64,000 bases of DNA from Neoceratodus forsteri (Eukaryota; Chordata; Ceratodontiformes; Ceratodontidae). The position numbers and the translations under genes were made by a program. The stretch is from positions 1,241,021,001-1,241,085,000 of the forward strand of contig CM057452.1 in assembly GCA_016271365.2 (NCBI GenBank), in the 5' to 3' direction. Shown here one piece after another: positions 62,881 to 64,000 of this stretch. Under the pieces are notes generated by a model. It did no database searches and was not told where the DNA came from. It was given only the letters and a program-made list of their open reading frames with translations. The stretch's first letter is position 1. Each line of letters begins with the position of its first letter.

Positions 62881-64000
62881 AGGCTAAGTAAGCTGTAGCC
62901 TAGGGGCTGCAGCTGTTAGGGAGCACCAGAGAAATCAAAAATGAAAATGAGAAAAATAAATTTGAGCATGTTTGGGCTGACTCATGGCACCCTCAGAACT
63001 CAATGTCATCTGCCCCCCGCTGTCTGTAGTTGCCCCCAGAACTTGACTGCCTGTCTCACTCTCTTGCCCCCCCAGACAGAACAGAGCACACACAGACTAG
63101 TCCAATCAGTGGACAGCACACACTGCACATTATTTTGAATTTTAAATCCTCCCTATCTCCAGAAGACCACTGCACATGTGTGCACCCAATTGAAAAAAGG
63201 TGTGGTGCATGCTGGCACCACTGCAATAGTCTGTAGACTGCAGCAGGGAGATGTCAACTCGTAAGTCAGACAGTCTCAGACTCCTCCAACCATCCCCCAG
63301 TCCTGACTCATTCAGGAGTCACAGGCCAAGCCAGGCGGTAGACAGGTAGAGTGTGTCATCACTCACTACTGTCTCTCATCAAATCTCTCATTCCACCTGC
63401 TGTGCCACCGGTCAGCCACAGCCGAATCTGGTGATCAGAGTCTGATCAAGTCTCAGACAGTAAATGTTTTAGAGAGTGACCTGCCTGTGTCCTGCTGCCC
63501 TCCACTGCCTGCCCAGTGAGCAGAGCTAGTTCCTGCCAACCTGTGCCCCCTCTCTGCTAGTGTGCTCATCTAGTCATCTTCAATCTTGCCCTTTCACCTG
63601 ATGGACAGATGGTTGGTCATATCGCTTGGTCAGGTGTAGTGGTGATGATGGAACTGGAGTGGATGATGAATCAGAGTCAATCAAAACAAATAACTTGTAT
63701 TCAGTGAGTTAGGTACAACAACAAACAGTGTTGCTGCAGTGTGTTGTGTGAGATGGAGAAGAGATTTATTTTGTTGATGTGACTGATTGTTTCTTTGTTG
63801 ATTGATCATTCAGTCTGTAATCATGCACACTACTAGTGGTGGGGTGGAAGTAAATATGTTATGGGGCAATGTAATGAGGAAATGAAAATGCTGGCCCTTT
63901 GATTGTCTTTAATGAAAAACAATTGTTGCCATACCCTGAACTGAGCTGTTTTATGGTGGGGGGTGCCTGAATTTTTCAGCCTATGGGCGCCATGTAAGTT
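62881..64000. other. Unassigned end of window; possible element edge
   Basis: Begins TTTAGGCTAAGTAAGCTGTA with GCCTAGGGGCTGC, and near the window end a related CAGCCTATGGGCGCCATG is found (63978-63995). The change from the tandem array at about 62870 is abrupt (AACAGTGCTGTTTTT). It could be the end of another DNA transposon, but the other end is out of view. Confidence 0.35.

Overview
The window looks like a stretch of a large, repeat-rich vertebrate genome. The evidence is the mix of element types: a Gmr1-type Ty3/Gypsy element, CR1 LINEs whose ORF1 carries an esterase, L2-like and L1 LINEs, hAT and TA-target DNA transposons, tRNA-headed SINE candidates, many dinucleotide microsatellites, and no bacterial gene organisation. 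An amphibian or another large-genome tetrapod or fish would fit; the sequence alone does not settle the species. I found no convincing host exon, no host RNA gene and no CpG-island promoter. Nearly everything that can be named is a transposable element or a tandem repeat, mostly decayed.

Layout. 1-6630: minus-strand Ty3/Gypsy element, 5' LTR at the right (5403-6630), 3' LTR running off the left edge, with the unusual order gag-PR-IN-RT-RH and a SCAN-like capsid. 6860-8585: about eleven tandem ~150-165 bp units. 9090-12400: LINE fragment, a foldback element with a nested hAT-type MITE, and a CR1 tail with another MITE. 13140-18150: CR1 copy B (zinc finger + esterase ORF1; endonuclease + RT ORF2) split by an L2-like LINE. 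18150-24200: unassigned sequence, a smaller foldback family (two copies), a minus-strand L2-like LINE and a ~90 bp tandem array. 24300-31100: SINE candidates, foldback II, a TA-flanked mariner-type element, and unassigned AT-rich DNA. 31140-35171: CR1 copy C. 35236-37465: CR1 copy D split by a 1,563 bp hAT-type element with an exact 8 bp target duplication. 39229-41361: CR1 tail and foldback III. 41630-50200: several minus-strand L1 fragments interrupted by palindromic elements. 52107 to at least 62880: one decayed autonomous hAT transposon with tandem arrays on both flanks of its BED-finger transposase, filled with four later insertions (an L1, a hAT-type foldback, an unidentified ~1.45 kb element and an L2 tail). 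The last 1.1 kb is unassigned.

How it fits together. The strongest evidence is a set of insertion events that can be read directly: target-site duplications bracket the 53586-55958 L1 (14 bp), the 57045-58222 hAT foldback (8 bp), the 35584-37146 hAT (8 bp), the 10602-10897 MITE (8 bp, one mismatch) and the 28034-28856 element (TA). These give a relative order of insertions.

The observations most worth following are: the integrase-before-RT Gypsy element with its SCAN-like Gag; the large hairpin core shared by elements with two different kinds of termini; and the hAT element with different minisatellites on its two flanks. I see no evidence for a new host-encoded system, and I say so rather than promote a transposon fragment to one.
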